The notes under the pieces: model-generated
The model's database searches: none
What the model saw: only the letters and a program-made list of their open reading frames with translations
What the model was told of the DNA's origin: nothing
Origin: Actinomycetes bacterium
Lineage (GTDB): Bacteria > Actinomycetota > Actinomycetes > Actinomycetales > Demequinaceae
Assembly: GCA_023411615.1 (NCBI GenBank)
Contig: JAEYOR010000032.1
Location: 1-19,233 of the forward strand
DNA length: 19,233 nucleotides
Reading direction: 5' to 3'
In this document: one piece after another, positions 1-6,158 of the stretch
How positions within the stretch are numbered: the stretch's first letter is position 1
Layout: each line of letters starts with the position of its first letter
Position numbers and translations under genes: made by a program

Positions 1-98
1 GGGTATGGGGGGTGGGGTGTAGGTGGTGTGGGGGCAACGAGGAAGCGGAGGTGACGAGCGGTCCCGGCGCTGCGGGGGGTGCTGCGCGCTTGCCCCAG

Positions 99-136
99 CC
101 CCAGCGTCGGCCTCTCGCCCAGCCCCAGCGTCGGCC
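99..136 (+). repeat. Two copies of the dispersed CCCCAGCGTCGGCC motif
   Basis: Two exact copies of CCCCAGCGTCGGCC start at 99 and 123, a period of 24 bases. They lie just beyond the stop codon of the minus-strand hydrolase gene. The rest of the first 143 bases is G-rich and shows no gene I can support. The same 14-mer or close variants recur between genes at 2804-2872, 4289-4350 and 15018-15049. Confidence 0.75.
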
Positions 137-143
137 GCCCCTG

Positions 144-716
144 CTAGAACGACGCGAGAAAGGCCTTGATCTCCGAGCGGGCGCGGTCCGCAGATAGCGG
201 GTTGTAATCGCCGTGCATGGGAAAGGTGAACAGGTGCGCGGAACCGGGGTAGCGGAATACCTCAAGCGCGCCCTCGGGGGCCGCCGCAATGAACGCGCTG
301 ATCTCGTCCTCGTTGGTCCACGGGTCCTCCGCGGAGACGTGGAGTTGGACGCGCATGCCGGTGGGCCACGGCGGGTCACCCATCCAGTGGGGCGACATCG
401 CGCCAAACATCAGCACCGCGCCGGCCACACCGGGCTCCGTGAAAGCGGCGATCTCACTCACTGCCGCGCCAAGTGAGAATCCCATGAGCACTACGGGGCC
501 GTCGAGTTGGCGCACCTCCATGCGAATAAGGTCCACATACTCGCTCATCTCGCGGGAGTCCGCGCGGGCCACGCCTTCATCAAGTTCTTCGTACTTGTCG
601 CCGCCGTAAAGATCGGGCGTCACCACCACGTGGTTCTCACCGCGCAGCCATTCCGCCCACGATTCCACGTTGCCCTCAAGCCCGAGCGCGGAGTGCGTCA
701 GCACCACGTTTACCAT
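144..716 (-). CDS. Dienelactone hydrolase-like alpha/beta hydrolase
   Basis: A 190-residue protein, about the size of a minimal alpha/beta-hydrolase domain. The nucleophile elbow is G79-F80-S81-L82-G83. The probable acid is D131 in the SAEDPW segment and the probable base is H161 in GSAHLF, in the expected order. Spacing and C-terminal layout resemble the dienelactone hydrolase family, but that family normally has a cysteine nucleophile (GFCxGG). A serine here suggests an esterase-like activity of unknown substrate. The ATG at 716 has a GGAGG eight bases upstream. The gene lies 147 bases downstream of a tetR gene on the same strand, so regulation by that protein is plausible but unproven. No signal peptide is seen, so it should be cytosolic. 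Confidence 0.8.
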   Translation of the reverse strand: MVNVVLTHSALGLEGNVESWAEWLRGENHVVVTPDLYGGDKYEELDEGVARADSREMSEYVDLIRMEVRQLDGPVVLMGFSLGAAVSEIAAFTEPGVAGAVLMFGAMSPHWMGDPPWPTGMRVQLHVSAEDPWTNEDEISAFIAAAPEGALEVFRYPGSAHLFTFPMHGDYNPLSADRARSEIKAFLASF

Positions 717-735
717 GGTCCCAACCTCCCTTCAC

Positions 736-767
736 GCATGCGAGTCGCTTCTAGCAGTCTCGCACGC
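736..767 (-). promoter_or_regulatory. Imperfect inverted repeat upstream of the hydrolase
   Basis: GCATGCGAG (736-744) and CTCGCACGC (759-767) pair at 8 of 9 positions around a 14-base spacer. The repeat is 20 bases upstream of the hydrolase start codon. It could be an operator for the TetR protein encoded just upstream, or a leader hairpin. No convincing -35/-10 pair was found around it. Confidence 0.3.
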
Positions 768-863
768 GACGTGACAGAGCGCAGGTGGAACGCAGTGGCT
801 GGCCGAGCGGACTGGGTCAGGACAACACGACGGGACGGCGACGCCTGGGCAAGCACGCGGGGA

Positions 864-1430
864 CTAGGGGCGGCGAAGCCACTTGACGAGGTGGTCCGTC
901 TCGAGGCGCAACACGGCCGGGTCCGCGAGCGCCTTGGCGAGCGCAGCCGCACCTTGAAGAACGCTCACGAGGTGCACGGCCCGCGCGCGAGCCGCGGCCG
1001 TCGCAAAGTCGAGTTGTTCAAACTGCGCTGCGCACCAGGCGACCATCTTCTCCATCACGGCAGCAGCGTCGGCCGCAATCGCGTCGCCCTGCTTCGCCAA
1101 GTCCGCCACCACGGCGCCCATCGGGCATCCCCACGTGCTCACTTGCTCGCTGTTTCGCGCGTAGTTGTCCACGAGCGCGAGCAGCCGATCGCGCGGATCG
1201 TCGAGAGCTGCCCACTCACCCATCAGCTCGCCATACTGCGCCTCGACCGTCTCGAGGATCGCCGCGGCAACGTCGTCCTTGGTCTTGAAGTAGTAGTAGA
1301 CCGAGCCCGCCGAGATGTCCGCGGTGGAGGCGATATCAGTGATCGATGTCGCCTCAAAGCCATTGCGGTAGGTGAGGTCGAGCGCGGCCGCCGCGAGCCG
1401 TTCCCGCTTGTCAGTTGCTGGCCGAGGCAT
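864..1430 (-). CDS. TetR/AcrR-family transcriptional regulator
   Basis: A 188-residue protein of normal TetR length. The N-terminal helix-turn-helix spans about residues 8-55, with the signature SITDIASTADISAGSVYYYF followed by K-T-K-D-D. The remaining all-helical part is the ligand-binding and dimerisation domain; its GCPMGAVVADL segment (101-111) is typical of this branch. The start chosen is the ATG at 1430, which has GAGGAG a few bases upstream. An in-frame GTG at 1457 would add nine residues without a better ribosome site. It is divergent from the GlcG-like gene (start 1531) and lies upstream of the hydrolase gene, so it probably controls one or both. The inducer cannot be told from sequence. 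Confidence 0.9.
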   Translation of the reverse strand: MPRPATDKRERLAAAALDLTYRNGFEATSITDIASTADISAGSVYYYFKTKDDVAAAILETVEAQYGELMGEWAALDDPRDRLLALVDNYARNSEQVSTWGCPMGAVVADLAKQGDAIAADAAAVMEKMVAWCAAQFEQLDFATAAARARAVHLVSVLQGAAALAKALADPAVLRLETDHLVKWLRRP

Positions 1431-1530
1431 CAGCACTCCTCGAAATAGTTGATCCACTACCTATGGTATGTCTGCCGCGCGTGTCACGCACTCCGTCTAC
1501 GATCATCCCAGGCGCGTCAACGAGGAGCGA
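1431..1530. promoter_or_regulatory. Divergent promoter region, tetR / GlcG-like gene
   Basis: This 100-base gap must hold the promoters of both divergent genes. A small dyad, TACC-TAT-GGTA, lies near 1459-1468 and is the only symmetric site that stands out; it is short for a TetR operator. A TACGAT at 1498-1503 could be a -10 for the plus-strand gene, but I see no good -35 for it. Confidence 0.35.
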
Positions 1531-2004
1531 ATGATGTTCACGGGGATCAACGAATCGATCTGCAAGCGGGCATGGGACCTCATCATGCCGTCAATTGCCG
1601 AGGCTGCGGAGAACGGCATCATCAATGGCTACCGCGGCGCTATCGCCGTGGTCAACGTCGACAAGCCGGACGGCAAACCGATGTTTGTCGCCACGTTGGG
1701 AGCGGACCCAGAGAACTTCCCCGAGTGGGCACTGTCCAAGGCCCGCCTCGCCTACCGCACGCGCATGGACACCACCTCCCTCCGCCACGATCTCGCTCAC
1801 CTCTATCGCCCGGGCGACATCAAGTGGCCCGGCGGCATTTGGCGCGACGGCCTCGCCGTCGGCTTCTCCGGCGTTGAGGGCGAGTACGACGTCATGATCG
1901 CCGAGTGGTTCGTCTCCGCCGTCAAGGCGATCTGTCGCCTTGAGTTCTTTGGCGAGGAAGGCGAGGGCGCCCAGCCGACGCCGTACTTGGGCAGGGAGGG
2001 GTAG
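1531..2004 (+). CDS. GlcG/HbpS-like (DUF336-type) protein
   Basis: A 157-residue protein whose layout follows the GlcG/HbpS family: a helical N-terminus, a central strand (AIAVVNVDKPDGKP, 37-50), an A/K-rich helix (ALSKARLAYRTR, 67-78), then a glycine-rich turn (WPGGIWRDGLAVGFSGVEG) and an acidic stretch entering the last helix (EYDVMIAEWF, 118-127). Family members bind haem or small cofactors in some systems, but the specific role here is unknown. The start is the ATG at 1531, preceded by GAGGAG with six bases between; an upstream in-frame start at 1468 lacks a ribosome site and lies in the promoter region. It is divergent from tetR, which may repress it. The C-terminal tail (140-157) is acidic and glycine-rich and probably disordered. 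The family call is by pattern, so moderate confidence. Confidence 0.6.
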   Translation: MMFTGINESICKRAWDLIMPSIAEAAENGIINGYRGAIAVVNVDKPDGKPMFVATLGADPENFPEWALSKARLAYRTRMDTTSLRHDLAHLYRPGDIKWPGGIWRDGLAVGFSGVEGEYDVMIAEWFVSAVKAICRLEFFGEEGEGAQPTPYLGREG

Positions 2005-2030
2005 GCGGCTTTCGCGTCGGGGGCTTTTGC

Positions 2031-2047
2031 GGCGGCGGGTTGCCGCC
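2031..2047 (+). terminator. GC-rich hairpin after the GlcG-like gene
   Basis: GGCGGC and GCCGCC form a six-pair stem around a five-base GGGTT loop, 27 bases after the stop codon. No T-run follows, so it would be a tail-less terminator at best, or just a GC-rich hairpin. Confidence 0.35.
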
Positions 2048-2112
2048 CGCGGCGGGCTCGGGTCGGGTCCCTGCGCCCGGGAACTGGGCGCGCGCTCGCC
2101 GCGTTGAGATGG

Positions 2113-2138
2113 GGCCGCGACTTCTGGCCGCGACTTCT
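2113..2138 (+). repeat. 13-bp tandem duplication before a start codon
   Basis: GGCCGCGACTTCT occurs twice head-to-tail (2113-2125, 2126-2138), directly abutting the GGAGG ribosome site (2139-2143) of the next gene. It probably arose by slippage. It lies in the leader rather than the coding region if the GTG at 2151 is the true start. Confidence 0.7.
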
Positions 2139-2150
2139 GGAGGTGCTTCC

Positions 2151-2780
2151 GTGGAAACCGTGCCCACGCTGTCCATCCCGATCGACCATCAACTTGACGC
2201 CTATGTGCGCGCTGGCTACCCCGCCCTCGCGGGTCTCGATGAGGCCGGTTTCCGTTCGCTTGCCGCGCCGCTCGTCGCCGTGGCGGCGGAACACACGGAC
2301 GCGCTCCTTGTTGTCACCCGCTCCCTCATCGACGATCAAGCTCGCGTTCCCCTGCTCACCCTCGCCGGCTCAAGCAAGCCAGGCATTCTCGACAAGAACC
2401 ATGCGTCCGACGCTCGGGCCGGGTTGTCGCACTACGTCCCGCGCGCCGAGCTCGCCGTGCCGGACGCGCCGCTCTACCTGGTGACTGGCGTTGAGCGCGG
2501 GGACGAGTACCGCAACATCGCCCCCGCCGAGGCGCTTGAGGCACTCGCGTCCCGTGGGCGCACGCCACTCACCATCGATGAGGGACTGTCGCTCGCAACC
2601 GTCGCGCCCGAGGTCCTCGTCAAGAACCACTGCTTCTCGCTCGCGGGCTCAACACGCGGCGACAAGCGCGTGCCCGCACTGTGGATCTCCGACGGCGCAC
2701 CCAAACTCGGCTGGTGCTTTGACCGCGTGCCGCACACGTGGCTCGGCCTCGCGTCTGCCCGCGAGCGCATCACCGCCTAG
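2151..2780 (+). CDS. DUF5701-like protein of unknown function
   Basis: A 209-residue soluble protein. From memory it matches an actinobacterial family of unknown function, DUF5701. Hallmarks visible are AGYPALAGL (21-29), a SSKPGILDKNHASD stretch (74-87), VPDAPLYLVTGVERGDE (103-119), GRTPLTIDEG (136-145), and a C-terminal block VPALWISDGAPKLGWCFDR (174-192) followed by PHTWLGLASA. The start is the GTG at 2151, with GGAGG seven bases upstream; extending to 2040 would add a low-complexity arginine/proline-rich tail with no ribosome site. It has no transmembrane segment or known catalytic motif that I recognise. It is convergent with the SRPBCC gene and probably transcribed alone. No function can be assigned. 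Confidence 0.75.
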   Translation: METVPTLSIPIDHQLDAYVRAGYPALAGLDEAGFRSLAAPLVAVAAEHTDALLVVTRSLIDDQARVPLLTLAGSSKPGILDKNHASDARAGLSHYVPRAELAVPDAPLYLVTGVERGDEYRNIAPAEALEALASRGRTPLTIDEGLSLATVAPEVLVKNHCFSLAGSTRGDKRVPALWISDGAPKLGWCFDRVPHTWLGLASARERITA

Positions 2781-2803
2781 CCGGGCTGCCCCGCAAAGCC
2801 CTG

Positions 2804-2872
2804 CCACAGCGTCGGCTGGCTGAAGGGGGCCCGCCGCGTAGCCCGACACCTAGCCCGGCCCCAGCGTCGGCC
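2804..2872 (+). repeat. Dispersed motif copies between convergent genes
   Basis: An exact CCCCAGCGTCGGCC lies at 2859-2872 and a variant CCACAGCGTCGGCT at 2804-2817, in the 112-base gap between two convergent genes. Each copy can form a short hairpin with its flank, for example CCAGC (2861-2865) with GCTGG (2874-2878). A termination role for both strands is possible, but there is no T-run. Confidence 0.6.
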
Positions 2873-2892
2873 GGCTGGACCGCGCCCGGCGC

Positions 2893-3870
2893 TCAAGCGT
2901 CGGCGAGAATCCCTTCAAGCCGCGCGTACGAGGTCTCCATGCCATCTGTCATACCGGTGCCGAGGACGATGTCGCGCTGCTCGGCGTTGGCGTACGTGAT
3001 GACGATCGCGATGAGCGTGCCGTCGCGCCGAGGGGTGAGCGTCATCTCGTTGACGGTGCCGGGGTAGTCCATGCCGATCATGCGTTCGGTGGTGACGGCG
3101 CGGACGTTCTCGACGCTCTCGAGAAGCTCGCCCTCAAAGCCAAAACCGCCCTCGCCGCCGCCTTCGGGCTCCCACACGTAGCGGTACGTGTCGCCCACGG
3201 TGGTTGCCACTTCGCACACGGGCATCGTCCAGCCGTCAGGGCCAAGCAGCCAGAGCCTCATCAGCTCGGGGTCGTGGTGCGCGCGCCACACCTGCTCGGC
3301 CGTGCCGCGGATGACGCGGGAGACGCGGATCGTCGTGTCGGAGAGGATTTGTACCTCCGTGCCGCGCCCGGCCGCAAAGGAGGCGAGGTCGGCGAGCACT
3401 GTGTCGATCTGCGACATTGCGGAGCGTGTGCCCTCCACAATGCCCATCTCGATCACCGTCTCCAGCGCCTCGAGCGACTCGAACTCGGCCACGTCAGTGA
3501 GGCGGCTGCCCGTGGGGGTAGACTCGAAGGTGAAGGTGACGCGCATCCGCGGCATGTCCTCGTTGAGCGTGCCGTCCTCTTTCGCAAAGCCGTCGAGCAC
3601 CACAAAGGACTTACCCGGGTCCACGCTCTCGTACTCCCAAACGCCAGCCGAACGCTCGCCGTTTGGCCCCGTCATCACGTACTCGCTTCGCCCCCCGGGC
3701 GTCATGTCGTGCCGGGTGAACGTCGCGGGCCACTCGACCGGGCCCCAGAACTTCTCGATCTGGCGCGGGTCAGCGTACGCCTCCCATAGGCGCTCAACGG
3801 GAACGGAAAAGTCGGCAACCACGGTCATCGTGAGCGCTTGTGGGTCAGTGGTGATGGACGTGACGGGCAT
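2893..3870 (-). CDS. Tandem SRPBCC (AHSA1-like) protein
   Basis: A 325-residue protein made of two SRPBCC/AHSA1-type hydrophobic-ligand-binding folds in tandem. The first covers about residues 15-165, with the typical entry FSVPVERLWEAYADPRQIEKFWG. The second covers about 175-322, with the parallel entry RVIRGTAEQVWRAHHDPELMRLWLLG. Single-domain members are about 150 residues, so this is a natural two-domain fusion. The start is the ATG at 3870 with AAAGG nine bases upstream; it begins 22 bases after the arsR stop, so the two genes form one operon. ArsR plus AHSA1-like pairs are common in actinobacteria, and the ligand is generally unknown. No signal peptide or catalytic motif is seen. Confidence 0.9.
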   Translation of the reverse strand: MPVTSITTDPQALTMTVVADFSVPVERLWEAYADPRQIEKFWGPVEWPATFTRHDMTPGGRSEYVMTGPNGERSAGVWEYESVDPGKSFVVLDGFAKEDGTLNEDMPRMRVTFTFESTPTGSRLTDVAEFESLEALETVIEMGIVEGTRSAMSQIDTVLADLASFAAGRGTEVQILSDTTIRVSRVIRGTAEQVWRAHHDPELMRLWLLGPDGWTMPVCEVATTVGDTYRYVWEPEGGGEGGFGFEGELLESVENVRAVTTERMIGMDYPGTVNEMTLTPRRDGTLIAIVITYANAEQRDIVLGTGMTDGMETSYARLEGILADA

Positions 3871-3892
3871 TGCGGTGCCTTTCAAATGGGGA

Positions 3893-4243
3893 CTAGGTGC
3901 GTGTGCGAGGGTCCTCGGCGAGGAGCGCGTCGAGTCGGTCAATGCGCGCCCGCGCGATCTGTGCGTACCGGTCGAGCAACGATTGCGCTCGGCGAATTGC
4001 CTCGGGGTTTCCGCGCACCATCCGCTCCCGGCCGCTCGGGTGCTTGGTCACGAGTCCCGCACCCTCGAGCACCGCTACATGTTTTTGCACCGCGGCGAAC
4101 GACATGTCATATGCCGCGGCGAGTTCAGACACCGACGCTTCACCCACGAGGGTGCGGCGAACAATGTCCCGACGCGTTGCGTCGGCGAGGGCGCGGAAGA
4201 TCCGATCGACCTCGTCGTCCGTCAACTCAGTTTCTACAACCAT
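3893..4243 (-). CDS. ArsR/SmtB-family repressor
   Basis: A 116-residue winged-helix protein. The HTH core runs from IFRALADATRRDIV (15-28) through SVSELAAAYDMSFAAVQKHVAVLEGAGLV (38-65), followed by the wing KHPSGRERMV. There are no cysteines, so a classic thiolate metal site is absent; members paired with SRPBCC genes are usually not metal sensors. The ATG at 4243 has no Shine-Dalgarno site, and the -10 box ends eight bases upstream, so the mRNA is probably leaderless. A perfect dyad over the start codon suggests autorepression. It is the first gene of the operon with the tandem SRPBCC gene. Confidence 0.93.
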   Translation of the reverse strand: MVVETELTDDEVDRIFRALADATRRDIVRRTLVGEASVSELAAAYDMSFAAVQKHVAVLEGAGLVTKHPSGRERMVRGNPEAIRRAQSLLDRYAQIARARIDRLDALLAEDPRTRT

Positions 4244-4252
4244 TTGGTTGTA
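4235..4252 (-). promoter_or_regulatory. 18-bp ArsR operator palindrome
   Basis: TACAACCA-TT-TGGTTGTA is a perfect dyad with 8-bp arms. It covers the arsR start codon and touches the -10 box, so binding by ArsR would block transcription. The location and perfect symmetry make autoregulation the simplest reading. Confidence 0.75.
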
Positions 4253-4280
4253 CGTTACGGGTGGAGGCGGCGGGTGTCAA
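4252..4280 (-). promoter_or_regulatory. arsR promoter, TTGACA-N17-TAACGT
   Basis: On the minus strand a consensus TTGACA (4280-4275) is followed by a 17-base spacer and TAACGT (4257-4252). Transcription would begin at about 4245-4243, on the ATG, giving a leaderless message. Confidence 0.75.
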
Positions 4281-4288
4281 GAGGTTGC

Positions 4289-4350
4289 GGCCGACGCCGG
4301 GGCTGGGTTGGCGGCCGACGCCGGGGCTGGATTGGCGGCCGACGCCGGGG
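4289..4350 (-). repeat. Three 24-bp tandem units of the dispersed motif
   Basis: GGCCGACGCCGGGG starts at 4289, 4313 and 4337, an exact 24-base period. It is the reverse complement of CCCCGGCGTCGGCC, one base away from the window's main dispersed motif. The array lies between the 62-residue gene and the arsR promoter. Confidence 0.8.
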
Positions 4351-4386
4351 CGGGCGGGCGACGCCATGGCTGGCTCGCGCGGATTT

Positions 4387-4448
4387 CTCCAATAGCTCAC
4401 CGCAAAGTGGCTGGGGAGGTCCGTAAACCTCCAACAACTCACCGCAAA
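4387..4448. repeat. 20-bp direct repeat flanking a hairpin
   Basis: CTCCAATAGCTCACCGCAAA (4387-4406) and a copy with two changes (4429-4448) are 42 bases apart. Between and overlapping them, GGAGGT (4415-4420) and ACCTCC (4427-4432) form a perfect six-pair hairpin. The second copy can also pair CTCACC (4438-4443) with GGTGAG (4453-4458). The purpose is unknown. Confidence 0.55.
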
Positions 4449-4493
4449 CTCGGGTGAGGGGCGGGTCAGCTGGCTTGTGCGGCGGGTGGGGGC

Positions 4494-4682
4494 TTAGCGA
4501 CGTGCGACGAGGTGACGTGAAACGTCGGATACGGATGGGCGGTCGTGGCGCTCGGGCGCGAACGGCGCGGAGACGTCGTCCATCACATCGAGGACGCGTG
4601 TCAGTGTCTGCTTGAGCTCCCCCCGCTCTTGCGGCGTGAGGCGATCAAGCATGCACTCGTCTGCAGCTGCGTCGCGACTCAT
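4494..4682 (-). CDS. Small protein resembling a MarR C-terminal end
   Basis: A 62-residue reading frame with an ATG at 4682 and a GGGAGGG purine run immediately upstream (close spacing). Residues 10-34 (MLDRLTPQERGELKQTLTRVLDVMD) resemble the C-terminal dimerisation helix of MarR regulators, where 'L.pLTpeER..L...L..l' is usual. No winged-helix DNA-binding part is present, and no matching frame lies upstream in the 144 bases before merR. It may be a decayed MarR gene, an independent small protein, or a spurious frame. Context gives no further hint: it is on the same strand as its neighbours, with no tight spacing. Confidence 0.45.
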   Translation of the reverse strand: MSRDAAADECMLDRLTPQERGELKQTLTRVLDVMDDVSAPFAPERHDRPSVSDVSRHLVARR

Positions 4683-4826
4683 GTCCCTCCCTTCGACGTA
4701 GTTTGCCCGATTTAGAGGCTTTTAAACCCGTAGGCACGACTGGCGTGGCGGAGTTCTCGGTTTCCTACAAGCGTGGAGCGGTCCACATTGTGGGTGGGGT
4801 GGTGAACCTCGCGCGGAGAAGAGCGA

Positions 4827-5198
4827 TTAGGCGACCGGCGTCAGCATCGAGGCGTATGTGTCGATCTTGCGGTTGAGGAACGCGAGGTGTTCGCGGTCCT
4901 CGGCCATCCGCTTCTCAAGTTCGGCGCGGTAACGCGTGAGCACCTCAACGCGATCGGCGATCGTGTGGTCGCCCGCCCATGTGAGAGCCATGAAGTCCTT
5001 CATCTCGCGGATCGGCATGCCGGTGGCGCGCAACAACTGGAGAAACTTCACCCAGCCGAGGTCCGCCTCGGAGTAACGACGGTGACCGTTCACGCCCTTC
5101 GCCACCGGCGGCAGGAGACCCTCACGCTCGTAGTAGCGCAGCGTGTGCTTGGTGAGGCCCATGCGCTCGGCAGCTTGCTCGATCGTGTACTCGCTCAT
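4827..5198 (-). CDS. MerR-family transcriptional regulator
   Basis: A 123-residue protein. The MerR winged HTH is at the N-terminus: YTIEQAAERMGLTKHTLRYYEREGLL (4-29) then NGHRRYSEADLGWVKFLQLLRATGMPI (37-63). The C-terminal coiled coil (about 80-112) is the dimerisation helix. It resembles the AdhR/NmlR branch linked to aldehyde and electrophile stress, yet it contains no cysteine at all, so thiol-based sensing is excluded. The start is the ATG at 5198; no ribosome site precedes it and the -10 box ends six bases upstream, so it should be leaderless. Its promoter carries a perfect 22-bp dyad shared with the aldo/keto reductase promoter, indicating autoregulation and control of that gene. Confidence 0.92.
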   Translation of the reverse strand: MSEYTIEQAAERMGLTKHTLRYYEREGLLPPVAKGVNGHRRYSEADLGWVKFLQLLRATGMPIREMKDFMALTWAGDHTIADRVEVLTRYRAELEKRMAEDREHLAFLNRKIDTYASMLTPVA

Positions 5199-5204
5199 CC
5201 GCCC

Positions 5205-5235
5205 ACGGTAAGACTTCGAGTGCACTCGAAGTCAA
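5205..5235 (-). promoter_or_regulatory. merR promoter with 22-bp palindromic operator
   Basis: TTGACT (5235-5230), a 19-base spacer and TACCGT (5210-5205) form the overlong-spacer promoter typical of MerR control. A perfect 22-bp palindrome (5212-5233; half-site GACTTCGAGTG) fills the spacer. The predicted transcription start falls on or next to the start codon. Confidence 0.85.
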
Positions 5236-5252
5236 GGGATGCAGCGTGCGCC

Positions 5253-6065
5253 TTAGGGCGTGACGCCGCGAGCGGCAAGCAGCTCCTCCACCACCATCGC
5301 CACCCCGTCCTCGTCCACCGACGCGGTGCTGTGCGTCGCAACCGCCATCACCTCTGGATGTGCATTAGCCACGGCATACGAGGTGCCTGCCCACAGAAGC
5401 ATCGGGAGGTCGTTGGGGGCATCGCCAAAGGCGACCACATCCTTGGCATCCACCCCAAAGTGCGCCGCCATGCGTGCAAGGCCCGATGCCTTGGTCACAC
5501 CTGCCGGCGCGAACTCGAGCAGCGGCACCTCGGCGCTCGAATGCGATGCCTCGACGAGGTGGCCCACAAGCGGTTCGGCGATGGCGAGCATCTCATCGTG
5601 ATCGCCCACCTCAAGGGCAGCGAGCAACTTGATGACTGAGTCATCGCGCGCCGATTCCATCGCCTCAATGCGCGCCACCTCGCGCGGGTTGAGCCCTCGC
5701 GCGTCAGTGGGGAACTCCTCCTCCAAGGCGATGCCGCGCGTCGTCTCGACCGCAAACACCGAGCCCGGCAGTGCATCCCGCAGCAACTGAACTGTCTCGA
5801 CGAGCGGCTCGGCCGGAATGGTGATCGCATCGATGATGCGGCGAGTGCCGAGGTCGTATTGAACGGCACCGTTAGCGCACACCGCCGTGCCCTCGATGTT
5901 CAACTGCTCAGCCACGGCATCAAGCCAGCGCGGCGGCCGGGCGGTGACAAGCACCAATGGCACCCCGGCGTCGGCCAGAGAACCGAGCGCGCGCTTGGTG
6001 CGCTCGGACACGAGGCCACTGCGCGGCAGGATCGTGCCGTCGATGTCGGTTGCCACAAGAGTCAC
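5253..6065 (-). CDS. Cof-type HAD-superfamily phosphatase
   Basis: A 270-residue cytosolic hydrolase. All four HAD motifs are present: motif I DIDGT (D7 and D9), motif II T41 in VLVTAR, motif III K192 in GVTKASG, and motif IV GDAPND (D215, D219). The long cap between about residues 85 and 185 places it in the Cof/type-IIB group, which dephosphorylates sugar phosphates and similar small metabolites. The start is uncertain: GTG at 6065 gives the usual distance to motif I, but GTG at 6089 or at 6113 (with AAGGGG nearby) are alternatives. The open frame extends far upstream, through the aldo/keto reductase gene, which is an antisense artefact. It lies between merR and the divergent reductase gene, so it may belong to the same response. 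Confidence 0.88.
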   Translation of the reverse strand: MTLVATDIDGTILPRSGLVSERTKRALGSLADAGVPLVLVTARPPRWLDAVAEQLNIEGTAVCANGAVQYDLGTRRIIDAITIPAEPLVETVQLLRDALPGSVFAVETTRGIALEEEFPTDARGLNPREVARIEAMESARDDSVIKLLAALEVGDHDEMLAIAEPLVGHLVEASHSSAEVPLLEFAPAGVTKASGLARMAAHFGVDAKDVVAFGDAPNDLPMLLWAGTSYAVANAHPEVMAVATHSTASVDEDGVAMVVEELLAARGVTP

Positions 6066-6120
6066 CGGGACAGCGTACGTGGGGCGCACCGGGACTGCGC
6101 GCCACCGCTTCACCGGCCCC

Positions 6121-6151
6121 TTGACTTCGAGCGCACTCGAACTCCTACCGT
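6121..6151 (+). promoter_or_regulatory. MerR-type promoter of the aldo/keto reductase gene
   Basis: TTGACT (6121-6126), a 19-base spacer and TACCGT (6146-6151) match the merR promoter at 28 of 31 positions. The dyad at 6123-6144 differs from the perfect merR palindrome at two of 22 positions. The start codon at 6159 is eight bases beyond the -10, so the transcript should be leaderless. Confidence 0.85.
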
Positions 6152-6158
6152 CGATGAC

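Noticed and set aside
1..40. Possible G-quadruplex in the G-runs at the window start
   Set aside because: The G-runs are separated by one loop of about 12 bases, and the sequence is cut by the window edge, so nothing firm can be said.
4289..4350. CRISPR-like array of three 24-bp units
   Set aside because: The whole unit repeats with almost no variable spacer and there are no cas genes; it is a short tandem repeat.
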